Assembly (NCBI RefSeq): GCF_003347665.1
Contig: NZ_QDGA01000012.1
Location: 1 to 64,000, forward strand
Source: Microvirga calopogonii
GTDB lineage: Bacteria; Pseudomonadota; Alphaproteobacteria; Rhizobiales; Beijerinckiaceae
Length of the DNA: 64,000 bases
Direction of reading: 5' to 3'
Within the stretch, counting starts at the first letter, position 1. Every line of letters begins with the position of its first letter. Shown here piece after piece: positions 26,762 to 35,417 of the stretch. The notes below the pieces were generated by a model. That model saw nothing but the letters and a program-made list of their open reading frames with translations, was not told where the DNA came from and searched no databases. Both the position numbers and the translations under genes were made by a program.

Positions 26762-26980
26762 TCAGTGCATCTTCGATCCCGTCTCGAGTGAGAGGATCGC
26801 TTTCTGTAATCCGGGAGGGAGCGGTTGCTGAAGAAATTCGGCGTACATCTCGCATAATGTCGTTCCGATCCGCTCCTGAGCTTCAGCTTGCATGTCGTTC
26901 CAGAGACCATCGCCTCGCCATGCATGAGGCACAACGATGATATGGCCCTCCGGCCAGTCTTCGTCTGCTCCAAGGTCCAT
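26762..26980 (-). CDS. Small NepR-like protein (possible anti-sigma factor)
   Basis: A 72-residue protein. Its central segment ERIGTTLCEMYAEFLQQPLP then PGLQKAILSLE fits the NepR core pattern (IG..L...Y......P.P..L...L..L). NepR proteins sequester the general-stress sigma factor EcfG until bound by PhyR. The preferred start is ATG 26980, with GGGGA upstream; ATG 26992 and GTG 26995 are alternatives. No ecfG or phyR is adjacent, so it would be an orphan paralog. An EcfG-like promoter lies 40 bases upstream. Assignment is by motif shape only. Confidence 0.5.
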   Translation of the reverse strand: MDLGADEDWPEGHIIVVPHAWRGDGLWNDMQAEAQERIGTTLCEMYAEFLQQPLPPGLQKAILSLETGSKMH

Positions 26981-27019
26981 CGATATCCCCATCACTGGCT
27001 CACTTTTCAGAGTGGAAAT

Positions 27020-27046
27020 TCAACTCATTTTCGCGGAGTCCGTTCC
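27020..27046 (-). promoter_or_regulatory. Putative EcfG-type promoter for the NepR-like gene
   Basis: On the minus strand GGAAC (27042-27046) is separated by 17 bases from GTTGA (27020-27024). This matches the alphaproteobacterial EcfG pattern GGAAC-N16/17-(c)GTT. The -10 element lies about 40 bases before ATG 26980. Confidence 0.5.
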
Positions 27047-27104
27047 GGTTCGTTCTGCAGATTTCAATAACTTATGTTTATTTTTCATTTGTTACTAAGT
27101 AACA

Positions 27105-27129
27105 GGAACGTGAGGAGCTTGGCCACGTT
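27105..27129 (+). promoter_or_regulatory. Putative EcfG-type promoter for the secreted protein gene
   Basis: GGAAC (27105-27109), then 17 bases, then GTT (27127-27129) preceded by C, giving GGAAC-N16-CGTT. It ends 25 bases before ATG 27155. It is arranged back to back with the other EcfG-like promoter at 27020-27046. Confidence 0.55.
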
Positions 27130-27154
27130 GCTTCCATCATCGTAGGAGGCGGGG

Positions 27155-27772
27155 ATGCTGAAGCTTAAAGTTCCACTTTCAACACAGGCAAAACCTGGAC
27201 GCGTTTTGGCTCTGGCCCTGATCCTCCCGGCCATCGTCGGGAGCATGCCCGCCCAGGCTCAAGGGATCTTCGCATTCCTTCAAGCACTCACACAGCCCGC
27301 TGCACCGTCTCCGCCGCCGCAATCCTTCGGGTACCAGCCCGATCCTGCGCTTGAGCGTTCGTACCAAAAAGCCCGGCCCCGCCCGAAGCCCGTCGTTCTT
27401 GAACAACCGGAGACCAAGAAACCCGTTGAGCCAAAACCGGTCGGCGAGATCGCCAATCCTGTTCCGGCTCTTCTGGCTGACAGCACCTTGCGTCCTGGTG
27501 ACATGGTGATGTTCCCGGATGGCCTGCGCGTGTTTACGGGCCGACCTGGAGGCCCGCACAAGCTCACCGACTTCAAGCCCCTGGCCCAGGCAGGCAAACA
27601 CCTGTCCCGTGAGACCCGCAAGCTTGTTGCTCATCTTCTCCCGGCTGAAAACATTGCGTGGAATACGGATGCTGTGAAATCCGGTGGCATGCTCGCAGCC
27701 AACACGAATGATGTCTCTACCACGGGAAGCGTGAACAGGTCTGCAAGCAGAAAGGACTCACGTTCACGATAA
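27155..27772 (+). CDS. Secreted proline-rich hypothetical protein
   Basis: A 205-residue protein. The N-terminus has a basic start and a hydrophobic stretch (VLALALILPAIVGSMPAQAQG), a Sec signal peptide cleaved near residue 36. A Pro/Lys-rich linker (RPRPKPVVLEQPETKKPVEPKP) is followed by a compact region (LRPGDMVMFPDGLRVFTGRPGG) that recurs in unknown alphaproteobacterial envelope proteins. The start ATG 27155 follows AGGAGGCGGGG. A putative EcfG promoter precedes it, suggesting stress induction. No enzymatic motif is visible. Confidence 0.75.
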   Translation: MLKLKVPLSTQAKPGRVLALALILPAIVGSMPAQAQGIFAFLQALTQPAAPSPPPQSFGYQPDPALERSYQKARPRPKPVVLEQPETKKPVEPKPVGEIANPVPALLADSTLRPGDMVMFPDGLRVFTGRPGGPHKLTDFKPLAQAGKHLSRETRKLVAHLLPAENIAWNTDAVKSGGMLAANTNDVSTTGSVNRSASRKDSRSR

Positions 27773-27844
27773 CGCCTCTCCAAGGGGAAAGAGTTCCCAG
27801 CTTGTCCGAGCCGCGCAGGAGGCATCGACCAGGTTCGTGATGCG

Positions 27845-28654
27845 TCAGGCCTTCATCCGGGAACCAGGACGCTTGCTACCTGCTTCCACCTTTTGTGCCG
27901 AACTCTCCTCCACGGTAGGATAGACGCCTGCCAGGACCTGATCGAAATGGCGGCGCAGCGCATTGTTGCAGCCGCAGGACAAGCCGTTCAAGCTATCCAG
28001 ATCGCGGACGCGGACGCCTCCTCTTCGCGTCTCCAGCAGATGCCGGCGTTTCAACGACTGGATGACCCGGCTGACATAGCTTCGACCGACTCCCATCATG
28101 CTGGCCAACTGTTCCTGGGTCAGGGGAATGTCATGGTCGCCCGTTCGATCAATGGCGGCTAAAAGCCATTTCACCGTGCGCTGCTCGATCGTATGAACCG
28201 CATTGCACGCTACCGACTGGAACACCTGTGCAAGCATGCAGTCCGCATAGCGGGCAAACAGTTGCCGCAGGCTCGGTGATCGAACTTCGAACTCCTCGAG
28301 ATCCGCTGTGGAGAGGCGCAGGAACGGACCAGGGAACTGGATCTCGGAGCGGGCAAAGGCCGGAAGGCGTCCTTGGCTCACGATGCCACCAACCGCTCCC
28401 TCGCGTCCGATCAGGGCCGTTTCCACCGTCAGGCCATCCTCGAGCTCGACCACGAATGAGACCAGGCTGGGCCCACAGGGGAAGTAGACGAACCTGACTT
28501 CATCTCCAGGCTGGTAAAGCATGGCTCCGGCTTCTCCCTCCCATTCCTGAAGTGAAGGCGCCACGATGGCCAGGTCATCAGGTCTGAGAGCGCTCAGGAG
28601 ATTGTTGCAGGCAATCCGCTCCCTGAGGCGCGATGGGATCATGGCAGGCTGCAT
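27845..28654 (-). CDS. Crp/Fnr-family transcriptional regulator
   Basis: A 269-residue regulator. A cyclic-nucleotide-binding-like beta-roll spans about 15-150, and the winged helix-turn-helix is LTQEQLASMMGVGRSYVSRVIQSLKRRHLLETRRGGVRV near 175-215. The N-terminal Fe-S cysteines of Fnr are missing, so it is not an oxygen-sensing Fnr; the C-terminal NGLSCGCNNALRRHF is typical of this stand-alone Hyphomicrobiales group. ATG 28654 follows GGAGGGAAG. A palindrome 54 bases upstream suggests autoregulation. Confidence 0.88.
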   Translation of the reverse strand: MQPAMIPSRLRERIACNNLLSALRPDDLAIVAPSLQEWEGEAGAMLYQPGDEVRFVYFPCGPSLVSFVVELEDGLTVETALIGREGAVGGIVSQGRLPAFARSEIQFPGPFLRLSTADLEEFEVRSPSLRQLFARYADCMLAQVFQSVACNAVHTIEQRTVKWLLAAIDRTGDHDIPLTQEQLASMMGVGRSYVSRVIQSLKRRHLLETRRGGVRVRDLDSLNGLSCGCNNALRRHFDQVLAGVYPTVEESSAQKVEAGSKRPGSRMKA

Positions 28655-28707
28655 CGGGTGTCTTCCCTCCACTCCTTCGGCAGGTCCAACGCGCAAGATC
28701 AACTTGC

Positions 28708-28721
28708 GTTCAACTGTGAAC
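28708..28721. promoter_or_regulatory. Palindrome in Crp/Fnr-gene promoter
   Basis: GTTCA-ACTG-TGAAC is a perfect 5-bp inverted repeat with a four-base spacer, the same 14-base geometry as an Fnr/FixK box. It lies 54-67 bases upstream of the Crp/Fnr-family start codon. A role as its own operator is inferred. Confidence 0.45.
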
Positions 28722-28905
28722 ATAACCTCCGAACTGTGTGCACAAGTAGACAGACAGCGCCGTGGTTCATGTCTACAAGGGCACATAAGCGCCTCACCAT
28801 GTGGGCTGCCCTTATCGATGAGCCGGACGTCAGACCCAATGAGTAATATGGGCCCTAAGGCGTTGACTCGGTCGTAATCGAAATCTTTGACCCGTTGAGA
28901 CCCTC

Positions 28906-30423
28906 ATGACGCTTCCGTCGCATTCCGATGCCACGCCGATTCCGACCGGGGTCCCCGGTCTCGACGATATTCTCGCCGGCGGGTATGCCGCCAATCGCGC
29001 TCATCTCATCGAAGGGCGTCCCGGATCCGGCAAGACGACGTTGGGCATGCAGTTTCTGCTCGCAGGTGCGAAGCAGGGGGAACGCTGCCTGTATATCACC
29101 CTGTCCGAGAGCAAACGGGAACTCATGTCCGTTGCCTCCCGCCATGGCTGGGTTCTCGACGGCATCGAGATCTTCGAACTGGTGCCGCCGGAGCTGAGCC
29201 TCGACCCGCAACAGCAGCAGAGCCTCGTCTACTCGTCTGATCTGGAACTTGGCGAGACGGTGCGGATGGCGCTGGCGGAGATCGAACGGGTGAAGCCGAG
29301 CCGGGTCGTGTTCGACTCCCTGTCCGAAATTCGGCTCCTGTCCCAGGGCTCCCTGCGCTATCGGCGGCAGGTGCTGGCTTTGAAGAGCTATTTCCTGCTC
29401 AACGATGCCACGGTCCTGATGCTCGACGACCTCACATCCGAGCAGGACGATCTCAACCTTCACTCGATCAGCCATGCCGTCATCCGTCTTGAGCAGGTTG
29501 TTCCCGCCTATGGGTCGGAGCGGCGCCGGATCAGCGTTACCAAGATGCGCGGCACCGCTTTCCGGGGCGGCTTCCATGATCTCGTCATCCAGCGTGGCGG
29601 CCTGCGGATCTTTCCCCGTCTTGTAGCGGCAGATCATCACACTCCATTCGCATTCGAGGTGATCGCCAGCGGTATCGATGAACTCGACACCATTCTCGGT
29701 GGTGGCTTGAGCCGCGGGACATCCACGCTTGTGGTCGGTCCCTCAGGGGCCGGTAAGTCGACGCTCGCGCTCGGCTACCTCTGGGCTGCCTTGGAGCGCG
29801 GCGAGCCTGGACTCATGGTCAGCTTCGACGAGACAACCGGCATTCTGCTCCAAAGGGCAATGGGCGTCGGCTTCGACCTGACGCCCCATGTGGAATCCGG
29901 GCGGCTACGCATCGAGCAGATCGATCCCGCGGACGTCTCGCCCGGCGAGTTCTCCGGACGGGTGCGGGATGCCGTGGAGAAGGGCGGGGCGAAGGTCGTT
30001 GTGATCGACAGCCTGACCGGGTACCTGAACGCGATGCCGGAGCAGCCCTTCATCGTGCTTCAGATGCATGAACTGCTCACTTATCTGAACCAGCAAGGCG
30101 TGGTGACGGTCCTGATCCTGGCCCAGCACGGGATGGTCGGCCAGATGGTCTCGCCTATCGATCTCACCTATTTGAGCGACGCGGTTGTTCTGCTTCGCTT
30201 CTTCGAGGCTGACGGGCGTATCAGGCGGGCCTTGTCGGTCGTGAAACGGCGCACGGGCGCGCACGAGGACACGATCCGGGAGTTCCGGATCGATAGTCAG
30301 GGTTTGCGCGTTGGTCCACCACTGGAGCAGTTCCGAGGTGTGTTGACGGGCGTGCCGACATTCGAGGGCCGTCGCACCTCACTTCTTGAGGGGCGTGAGA
30401 CCGACAATGACGCAGGCCGATGA
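28906..30423 (+). CDS. KaiC-like two-domain RecA-family ATPase
   Basis: A 505-residue protein with two KaiC domains. Domain 1 has Walker A GRPGSGKTTLGMQFLLAG (about 37-54) and Walker B VVFDSLSEIRLL; domain 2 has Walker A GPSGAGKSTLALGYLW (about 277-292) and Walker B VVVIDSLTGYLN. After strand 3 the sequences are TLSESK and SFDETT in the two domains, so the twin catalytic glutamates of cyanobacterial KaiC are only partly kept. No kaiA or kaiB is present. It overlaps the next kinase gene by 17 bases. Such pairs act in stress or light signalling; the exact role is unknown. Confidence 0.9.
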   Translation: MTLPSHSDATPIPTGVPGLDDILAGGYAANRAHLIEGRPGSGKTTLGMQFLLAGAKQGERCLYITLSESKRELMSVASRHGWVLDGIEIFELVPPELSLDPQQQQSLVYSSDLELGETVRMALAEIERVKPSRVVFDSLSEIRLLSQGSLRYRRQVLALKSYFLLNDATVLMLDDLTSEQDDLNLHSISHAVIRLEQVVPAYGSERRRISVTKMRGTAFRGGFHDLVIQRGGLRIFPRLVAADHHTPFAFEVIASGIDELDTILGGGLSRGTSTLVVGPSGAGKSTLALGYLWAALERGEPGLMVSFDETTGILLQRAMGVGFDLTPHVESGRLRIEQIDPADVSPGEFSGRVRDAVEKGGAKVVVIDSLTGYLNAMPEQPFIVLQMHELLTYLNQQGVVTVLILAQHGMVGQMVSPIDLTYLSDAVVLLRFFEADGRIRRALSVVKRRTGAHEDTIREFRIDSQGLRVGPPLEQFRGVLTGVPTFEGRRTSLLEGRETDNDAGR

Positions 30424-31450
30424 GGTGTCCGTGCTGATCCTCGCTCCGCACGGGCGGGACGGCACGGTGGCAGCGGCCATTCTCGGCGAAGTCGGAATCA
30501 AAGCCACAATCTGTTCCGATCTCGAAACACTCGTCGCGGGATTGGATGCGGCCGCGTGCGGTGTGATCACGGAGGAGGCGCTGCTCAGTGCCGACCGGCG
30601 GGAGCTTGCCCGGTGGGTTGAACGACAGCCGCCCTGGTCCGACTTGCCGTTCATCCTGCTGACCTATCGCGGCGGCTCGCCAGTCGAGCACCTCACCGAG
30701 TTGCTCGGGAATGTGACGGTGCTGGAGCGCCCGTTTCATCCGACAGTCCTGGTGAATGCCGTACGGTCGGCCCTGCGGGCGCGCCAGCGTCAGAGAGAGG
30801 TGGAGACCTATCTCGAAGAGCGGCAGCGGACGCATGAGCGTCAAGCCCTGCTGATCCGCGAACTGCATCATCGCGTCAAGAATACCCTTGCGACCGTGCA
30901 GGGCCTGCTCGGGGCCACGGCCCGTTCCACGCGCTCCGTCGACGAATTCTATCACTCCTTCGCCGACCGGATCGTGTCCCTGTCCAATACGCACAACCTC
31001 CTTACGGAGGATTACTGGCAGACGGCGCCACTGATCGAGATGTTCAGGAATGAGCTGTCCCATTACGACGATGGTGCGCAACAACGGATCACCCTCGACG
31101 GGCCACCCGTGGAACTTTCGGCGGACCTGGCCGTGCCGGTCGGAATGGCCGTGCACGAGCTGACGACGAACGCGGCCAAACACGGGGCACTCTCGGTTCC
31201 AGGTGGACAGATCACCGTGATTTGGACTGTGCGTGATCTAGAGGCAGGGCGCCGGCTCGACATCAAATGGCTGGAGCGCGGCGGCCCGCCAGTCGCGAAG
31301 CCCAGTCGTAAAGGCTTCGGCTCCACGTTGCTGCATCGGGTTCTGACCCACCAATGCCATGCGACGATCAACATCGCTTATGATCGCGAGGGGCTCTCCT
31401 GCCATATGGATATTCCTCTCGTCGAGGAACGGCTTGTGCCAGAGTACTGA
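30407..31450 (+). CDS. HWE/HisKA_2 histidine kinase with receiver-like N-terminus
   Basis: A 347-residue kinase. The first 120 residues look like a degenerate receiver (VSVLILAPHGRDGTVAAAIL ... VTVLERPFHPTVLVNAVRSAL). The HWE/HisKA_2 dimerisation motif LLIRELHHRVKNTLATVQGLL follows, with the phospho-acceptor at H154. The N-box is MAVHELTTNAAKHGAL and the G-box GFGSTLLHRVLTHQ. HWE kinases in these bacteria feed PhyR-type stress signalling. It uses ATG 30407 inside the end of the KaiC-like gene, indicating translational coupling and joint function. Confidence 0.88.
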   Translation: MTQADEVSVLILAPHGRDGTVAAAILGEVGIKATICSDLETLVAGLDAAACGVITEEALLSADRRELARWVERQPPWSDLPFILLTYRGGSPVEHLTELLGNVTVLERPFHPTVLVNAVRSALRARQRQREVETYLEERQRTHERQALLIRELHHRVKNTLATVQGLLGATARSTRSVDEFYHSFADRIVSLSNTHNLLTEDYWQTAPLIEMFRNELSHYDDGAQQRITLDGPPVELSADLAVPVGMAVHELTTNAAKHGALSVPGGQITVIWTVRDLEAGRRLDIKWLERGGPPVAKPSRKGFGSTLLHRVLTHQCHATINIAYDREGLSCHMDIPLVEERLVPEY

Positions 31451-31577
31451 GTGTCACAGGACATATCCGGTGGTTCGGGTTCCCATTCATCCTTGCATCA
31501 GCCTAGGTGACGCATTTGTATTTCCTTGATTGCCAATGCTTGACAACTAGATGCTCTCTCTCACTGGACTTGTCCTC

Positions 31578-31766
31578 ATGGCCTTCGATCCAATCCGCAA
31601 CGCCTCGCTCACGGCGGAGCTGAACCCGTTCATTCGTGCTCAGATCGCGTCCTGCCGGCATCGGGACGGCGACGCGGTCGGGGCGAACCTGCGCCAGCTC
31701 TGGAGACCGGAGCAGCGAAATCGGAAAAAGGGAGCCGCGCTGCGCTCGGAGCATGCTCGCGGATGA
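31578..31766 (+). CDS. Possible small coupled ORF upstream of hybrid kinase
   Basis: A 62-residue frame (MAFDPIRNASLTAELNPFIR ...) whose TGA overlaps the kinase ATG as ATGA. The composition is arginine-rich and no family is recognised. The only support is the overlap; it may simply be leader sequence. If it is not a gene, 31451-31762 is an empty stretch where no promoter motif was recognised. Confidence 0.25.
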   Translation: MAFDPIRNASLTAELNPFIRAQIASCRHRDGDAVGANLRQLWRPEQRNRKKGAALRSEHARG

Positions 31767-34702
31767 GGGACAGCAAGCCTGTTTTTCCTGCCAGTCCTGG
31801 TTTCCTGTCTGGTGGTGGTGAGATGGGGGCACTGGTCCGGTCACATGACTGGTCCGCGACCTCCCTTGGACCTCCCGCGACTTGGCCGCAGGCCCTGAAG
31901 ACGGCCGTGAGCCTCATGCTTCAGGCCCGCCAGCCGGCTTATGTCGCTTGGGGGAGCGAACAGATCTCGCTCTACAACGACGGCTACATTCCCATTCTTG
32001 GCAGCAAGCATCCAGCCGGGCTGGGTCAGCCTGCACCGACCCTGTGGGCGGAGGTCTGGGATACGCTGGGTCCGATCAACGCGGCCGTGCTCGCGGGCGA
32101 GGCGCAGTGGTTCGAGGACATGCCGTTCGCGCTCGCCGGTCGCGACCGGGACGTGAGCTGGTTCAGCTATTCTTACACGCCGCTGCGGGGTGACGACGAC
32201 CGAATCATGGGCATTTTCTGCGTTGCTCAGGAGACAACCGCCAAGGTGCTGGCCGGTCGTCGCATGCAGGCTGATAGAGAGCGCTTGGCCCGGATGTATG
32301 AGCAGGCGCCAGGCTTCGTGGCGCTGCTGGAAGGACCGGAACATCGGTTCGGATTGGCCAATCCTGCCTACATGCAGGTGGTCGGCCATCGCGACATCAT
32401 CGGCAAGACGATCGCCGAGGCGCTCCCAGAGGCTGCCGGGCAAGGCTATGTCGATCTGCTCAACGAGGTCTATCGCAGCGGCAGGGCTCTGAGGCTCACC
32501 GCCGCGAGGTATGCCGTTCAAGCGATACAAGACGGGCCTGTCGACGAAAGGTACGTCGACTTCGTCTACCAGCCGTTGACGGATGCCGCCGGCGCCGTGA
32601 CCGGCATATTCGTTGAGGGGTACGACGTCACGGACCGCGTTCGTGGCGAGACCCACCGCCGGGCACTCGTCGAACTTGGGGAACGCATTCGCGACATCAC
32701 CGATCCCGAGGAACTCTCGTTCGCCGCAGCCGAGATCCTTGGACGGACTCTGGAGGTGAGCCGGGCGGGCTATGGCACAGTCGATAAATCCGCCGAGACC
32801 ATCACCATCGCACGCGATTGGAACGCCCCGGGCATCAAGACCATCGCAGGCATCCTCCATTTCCGCGACTACGGCTCGTACATCGAGGACCTCAAGCGTG
32901 GGGAGACTGCCGTGATCGCCGATGCCTACCTGGATCCACGAACAGCCGCGACGGCTGAGATGTTGAAGGGCATCAGCGCGCAGGCTTTCATCAACATGCC
33001 CGTGACGGAACGGGGAAACCTCGTCGCCCTGCTGTTTCTGAATCACTCCACGGCCCGCGAATGGCAAGAGGACGAGCTTGCCCTCGTGCGCGAGGTCGCC
33101 GAGCGCACCCGGACCGCGGTGGCGCGGCTGGAGGCCGAGCAGGAGCTGCAAGCGCTGGCCGCATCGCTGGAGCAGCAAGTCGCGGAGCGAGGCGCCGAGT
33201 ACGACCGTGTGTGGCGCAATTCGCGGGACCTACTCGTCATCGTTGGTGCCGACGGCATCTTCCGGGCCGTCAATCCGGCCTGGACGACCATGCTCGGCCA
33301 CCTGCCGAACGAGGTGGTCGGCCATAGCTTCCTGGAGTTCATCTGGCCCGAGGATGCCGCCCTGACTCAGGACGGTCTCGACGAAGCGGCCGCTGCGCAT
33401 GATCTCACAAATTTCGAGAACCGCTACCGCCACAAGGACGGAAGTCCCCGCTGGATCTCCTGGCACACCTCTGTGGAAGGCGACCAGGTTTATGCCTACG
33501 GGCGCCATGTCACGGCCGAGAAGGAGGCCGCCGCAGCCTTGGCACAGGCTCAGGACGCCTTGCGCCAGTCGCAGAAGCTGGAGGCAGTGGGGCAGCTCAC
33601 GGGGGGCGTGGCGCATGACTTCAACAACCTGCTCACGATCATCAAGTCGTCCACCGATCTGCTGCGCAAGCCCGGATTGCCGGACGAGCGGCGGCGGCGC
33701 TACGTCGATGCGATCTCCGATACGGTCGACCGTGCCGCCAGGCTGACCGGCCAGCTCCTGGCCTTTGCCCGCAGGCAGGCCCTGAAGCCGGAGGTGTTCG
33801 ACGCGTCCGAGCGCATCCGCGCCATCACCGACATGCTGCGAACCGTCGTCGGCTCGCGCATTCGGATCATCGTGGAGATGAGCAGCGAGCGTTGCCTGAT
33901 CGAAGCCGACATGAGCCAGTTCGAGACTGCTCTGGTCAACATGGTGGTCAATGCGCGGGATGCCATGAACGGTGAAGGCACGCTCACGGTACGGGTCGAG
34001 GAGGCGTCCGGGGTGCCGGCGATCCGTGGGCATCGCGGTGGGGCGGGTCCTTTCGTGGCCGTTTCGCTGAAGGATACCGGCGCTGGCATCGCGCCAGACG
34101 AGCTCGTCCGGATCTTCGAGCCGTTCTTCACCACCAAGGAGGTCGGCAAGGGTACGGGGCTGGGGCTGTCCCAGGTCTACGGCTTTGCCAAGCAATCGGG
34201 TGGCGATGTGGCGGTGGAGAGTGAGGTTGGCCGCGGCACAACGTTTACCCTGTATCTACCACGCATCGACGAAACAGCCGCTGCTGGGAACACGCGCAAC
34301 GTTCCCTCCGGCTCGGCTCCGGAGGAGGGGCGTGGACGTCGGGTGCTCGTGGTGGAGGACAACGTCGAGGTGGGGCGTTTCTCGACGCAGGTCCTCCAGG
34401 ATCTCGGCTACGAGACGACTTGGGCCGCCAATGCCACCTAGGCCCTCGCGCTTTTGCAAAGAGCGGACGATTTCGACGTCGTCTTTTCCGATGTGGTCAT
34501 GCCGGGCATGAGCGGCATCGAGCTCGGTCAGGAGATCCGTCGGCGCTATCCAGACCTGCCGGTCGTCCTGACCTCGGGCTACAGCCATGTGCTGGCCGAG
34601 AAAGGGCGGCACGGGTTCGAGTTGTTGCAGAAGCCTTACGCGGCTGAGGAACTGTCGCGGATTCTGAGACGTATAACGGGAGGCCGACATCCTCCGCGAT
34701 GA
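31763..34702 (+). pseudogene. Hybrid histidine kinase with in-frame stop in receiver domain
   Basis: Translation from ATG 31763 gives 892 residues ending at TAG 34439-34441; the same frame continues to 34702. The order is two PAS-like domains (to about 300), GAF (about 310-460), PAS (about 480-590), HisKA with H618 in GGVAHDFNNLLTIIKSS, HATPase (EPFFTTKEVGKGTGLGLSQV) and REC. The stop falls after VLVVEDNVEVGRF...AANAT, before the phospho-acceptor region DDFDVVFSDVVMPGMSG. The kinase core is complete, so a truncated kinase without its receiver may still be made. A single GAG to TAG change, or a sequencing error, would explain it. Confidence 0.85.
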
Positions 34703-34712
34703 CGATGGCTCT

Positions 34713-34763
34713 TCATCTCCACGACGATCCGAATATCCGGGCCGACGACGGTACGCAGCATGT
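34713..34763 (-). pseudogene. Histidine-kinase fragment, inverted
   Basis: On the minus strand the sequence reads NMLRTVVGPDIRIVVEMKS, closely matching DMLRTVVGSRIRIIVEMSS of the upstream hybrid kinase (33831-33890 on the plus strand), with roughly 80-85% nucleotide identity over about 50 bases by eye. It is a short remnant with no surrounding kinase domain. Confidence 0.65.
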
Positions 34764-34876
34764 TGGCGCTTGTTGATGGCGTGCGCGAGCGGGCGCCTGA
34801 CGTCGGAATGCTCCTGACCCCTGGCTACAATGATGAATTGCGGATGGAAGAATGGCTTCTGCCGGAGCCGATGTGA
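34760..34876 (+). pseudogene. Receiver-domain tail fragment
   Basis: The 38-residue frame MLALVDGVRERAPDVGMLLT then PGYNDELRMEEWLLPEPM resembles the late part of a receiver domain (compare GQEIRRRYPDLPVVLTSGY in the adjacent hybrid kinase). It lacks the aspartate-bearing N-terminal half and directly abuts the inverted kinase fragment. It is a decayed remnant of a second signalling gene. Confidence 0.55.
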
Positions 34877-35018
34877 ATGAAGGCGACCGAGAGGCTTCAT
34901 ACTTTGTAGTCAGCCGGCTTCGACTACAGGGTTGTTTGTGATTCAGTTTCTTCACTCTAGTCATAGTGATAGTGCAACAGCGTCGGACACCATGCCCGGC
35001 AGGATTATCGTTGGCAGT

Positions 35019-35336
35019 ATGATGATGCGACTGAAACCACTCTTCCTGGCGATCACTGGACTTATCATAGCAAGTCATGCCGGTGCTCAGACGCCTGACC
35101 GCAACAGCGACTGGTTTGTGAAGCAAGAGAAGTTCAACAAACGCATTGAAGCCAGCAATAGGCGGGCAACCCGGAGCGTTTGTGAGGATCTTTGCAAGGA
35201 GCCAAGGCGATCGGTGTATGCCGAACCGGAAGATTGGCACGAGCCGGACACCGTCGCCGAGGCCACTTACGAACCGACGCCTACACCCTATCAGACGCAA
35301 ATCGAGAGCGATGGCATACAAGGTCAGAGTGAGTAA
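35019..35336 (+). CDS. Secreted hypothetical protein
   Basis: A 105-residue protein. MMMRLKPLFLAITGLIIASHAGAQ is a signal peptide with cleavage after about residue 23. The mature part is charged, contains two cysteines in SVCEDLCKEPRR and ends in a Pro/Thr-rich acidic stretch. ATG 35019 is preferred to the upstream frame start at 34932 because the signal peptide begins there. The ribosome site is weak. No family is recognised. Confidence 0.6.
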   Translation: MMMRLKPLFLAITGLIIASHAGAQTPDRNSDWFVKQEKFNKRIEASNRRATRSVCEDLCKEPRRSVYAEPEDWHEPDTVAEATYEPTPTPYQTQIESDGIQGQSE

Positions 35337-35417
35337 GGCTGTACTGGTGCCGTCGTCGGAGCATTGCTAGGACAATTCTTGCCTCGCAATTTACCCTTTG
35401 AGACGGCAGCGGCAAAC

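Noticed and set aside
31841-33178. 445-residue minus-strand frame opposite the hybrid kinase
   Set aside because: Antisense shadow; the plus-strand PAS/GAF/kinase domains are unmistakable.
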